NCBI GenBank assembly: GCA_965212205.1
Contig: CBDBUX010000016.1
Coordinates: 62,001-126,000 of the forward strand
Source: JAHEJJ01 sp965212205
GTDB lineage: Bacteria; Bacteroidota; Bacteroidia; Flavobacteriales; Flavobacteriaceae
Length of the DNA stretch: 64,000 nucleotides
Direction of reading: 5' to 3'
Positions 63,049 to 64,000 of this stretch are shown in pieces. A model generated the notes under the pieces. It was not told the DNA's origin, ran no database searches, and worked only from the letters and a program-made list of their open reading frames with translations. The first letter of the stretch is position 1; each line of letters starts with the position of its first letter. The translations under genes were made by a program, and so were the position numbers.

Positions 63049-63345
63049 TTAAAGATATTCATTGAGGATACCTATCAGGGTATTGGCATCCTGTTCTCCG
63101 CTTTGTCGCCAAACCATCTCCCCTTTTTTGTAAATCATCAAAGTTGGAAGGCCTTTAATACGAAGGGCCTGAGATAATTCTTTGTTCTTGTCTACATCAA
63201 TCTTGATCACTTTGCCCTTGTCGCCAAGTGCAGCCGCAACATCCCTTAGGACGGGATGCATTGAGGTAGATTGTTCATTCCATTCGGCATAAAAGTCCAA
63301 GAGCACCGGAATGTTAAGATCTATGAGTTCACCGAATTTAGACAT
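63049..63345 (-). CDS. Thioredoxin-fold protein lacking both active-site cysteines
   Basis: A 98-residue protein, the size of a thioredoxin. It has the family pattern VLLDFYAEWxxxS...PVLRDVAAAL, VIKIDVDKNKEL, the cis-proline loop GLPTLMIYKKGE and the final helix. The active site, normally WCGPC, is WNEQS (W22 to S26), so it has no cysteine and cannot do disulfide exchange. It may work as a chaperone or binding partner. It lies after the DUF2723 gene (convergent) and is preceded by a metallophosphoesterase gene on the same strand. Confidence 0.9.
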   Translation of the reverse strand: MSKFGELIDLNIPVLLDFYAEWNEQSTSMHPVLRDVAAALGDKGKVIKIDVDKNKELSQALRIKGLPTLMIYKKGEMVWRQSGEQDANTLIGILNEYL

Positions 63346-63436
63346 ATGTAAATCATTGGGTTATGCGTCAAAAGTAAGAAAAAATGTTAAAAAATACGTT
63401 CTGGGTCATTTTTTGCCTTATCAGACTTTCGAACAT

Positions 63437-64000
63437 CTAGGTTGCCATCTTCTTTTTCAGTGTGATCACGGTAATTTCGGGCCATATTCCTACCCTTCCT
63501 GGGTATCCTATAAATCCAAAGCCACGGTTAACGTTGATATACTGTCCCATTTCTTCATAAATTCCCGCCCAATATTTATAGCGCCATTTAACCGGACTCC
63601 ATTTCACAACTCCCGGAATTTCGATGCCAAATTGCATACCATGAGTATGCCCACTTAGTGTAAGATGGTAATGCAGCTCGTCTGAAATAACCTTGTCTTC
63701 CCAATGCGAGGGATCGTGACTGAGCAGAATCTTAAAATCATCACTCTCTATATCGGCACTAGCCCTGGCCAGATCACCAGCTTTTTTAAAACCACCGCGA
63801 CCCCAGTTCTCTACACCTATCAAGGCCAGTTTATCATTTCCTTTTTTGATATAACGACTCTCATTTAAAAGGAGATCGAAACCCATATCATGCTGCATTT
63901 TTTTTAAATCCTCGAGATTCTCATGCTTCAATTCTTCGGTCGGCCAGGGGATGTAATCACCATAATCGTGATTTCCCAGAATTGAAAACTTGCCATCGGG
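63437..64000 (-). CDS. Metallophosphoesterase, C-terminal 188 residues (cut by window end)
   Basis: The frame is open to the right edge of the window. Visible calcineurin-like phosphoesterase motifs are GNHDYGDY near the edge, HDPSHWED and GHTHGMQFGIE, which provide metal ligands of the two-metal site, and the protein ends with WPEITVITLKKKMAT. The late RYKYWAGIYEEMGQYINVNRGFG segment with a GFIGYPGR loop is like YaeI/YkuE-type membrane-associated phosphodiesterases. The N terminus, and with it the first metal motif DxH, is outside the window. Confidence 0.93.
   Translation of the reverse strand, partial: PDGKFSILGNHDYGDYIPWPTEELKHENLEDLKKMQHDMGFDLLLNESRYIKKGNDKLALIGVENWGRGGFKKAGDLARASADIESDDFKILLSHDPSHWEDKVISDELHYHLTLSGHTHGMQFGIEIPGVVKWSPVKWRYKYWAGIYEEMGQYINVNRGFGFIGYPGRVGIWPEITVITLKKKMAT

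Noticed and set aside
1..64000. CRISPR arrays, insertion sequences, prophage or attachment sites
   Set aside because: No regularly spaced repeats, transposase or integrase frames were seen; gene content is continuous and chromosomal.

Overview
The window comes from a member of the Bacteroidota, almost certainly a marine-type Flavobacteriaceae. The evidence is SprA (the type IX secretion/gliding translocon), the alternative complex III operon fused to an aa3 oxidase, DUF2723 and head-GIN proteins, the absence of Shine-Dalgarno sequences, and several promoters of the Bacteroidota type (-33 TTG, -7 TAnnTTTG). Genes are dense: no gene-free stretch exceeds about 245 bases (the longest are 34246-34489 and 52805-53034). 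Nearly everything from 1 to 38340 lies on the minus strand. I saw no insertion sequence, prophage, CRISPR array or rRNA.

Region by region. 1-7109: a minus-strand MacB-like ABC exporter cluster with two A-type and two B-type FtsX permeases, one ATPase and two membrane-fusion proteins, apparently made by tandem duplication. 7215-12408: cytochrome oxidase assembly and accessory genes (heme o synthase, two subunit III genes, subunit IV, a Sco-like protein, Sco, DUF420 and a CxxC membrane protein). 12605-14137: TonB, VanZ and gcvH. 14304-24380: sprA, ruvA and a maeB that is split by a one-base frameshift. 24504-28955: an SSS symporter, a sugar-type MFS transporter and queG. 29010-37232 is the accessory part: two DUF4242 proteins (one fused to a degenerate cyclase domain and an AraC domain), a membrane AraC/TPR regulator, a lipoprotein, a P450 and an alpha/beta hydrolase. 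37318-41019: ruvB, pckA and a DUF2807 protein.

41141-52804 is one respiratory operon, transcribed actA-B-C-D-E-F-coxB-coxA. Together with the oxidase genes at 7.2-12.4 kb it supplies a quinol:cytochrome c reductase/aa3 oxidase supercomplex and its assembly factors. 53035-57789 has a SPOR protein and the rimP-nusA-infB operon. The right end holds a Na+/H+ antiporter, tRNA-Gln, a large DUF2723 membrane protein, a thioredoxin-fold protein without its cysteines, and a cut-off metallophosphoesterase.

The points most worth a second look are: the DUF4242-pseudocyclase-AraC fusion with a perfect 11+11 bp inverted repeat upstream; the duplicated A-B permease cassette; the maeB frameshift at a C6/A3 tract; the C-terminal helix-hairpin-helix-like extension of ActC; the terminator-like hairpin in the rimP leader; and the cysteine-less thioredoxin. 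Domain calls are made by eye from the sequence, without database searches.
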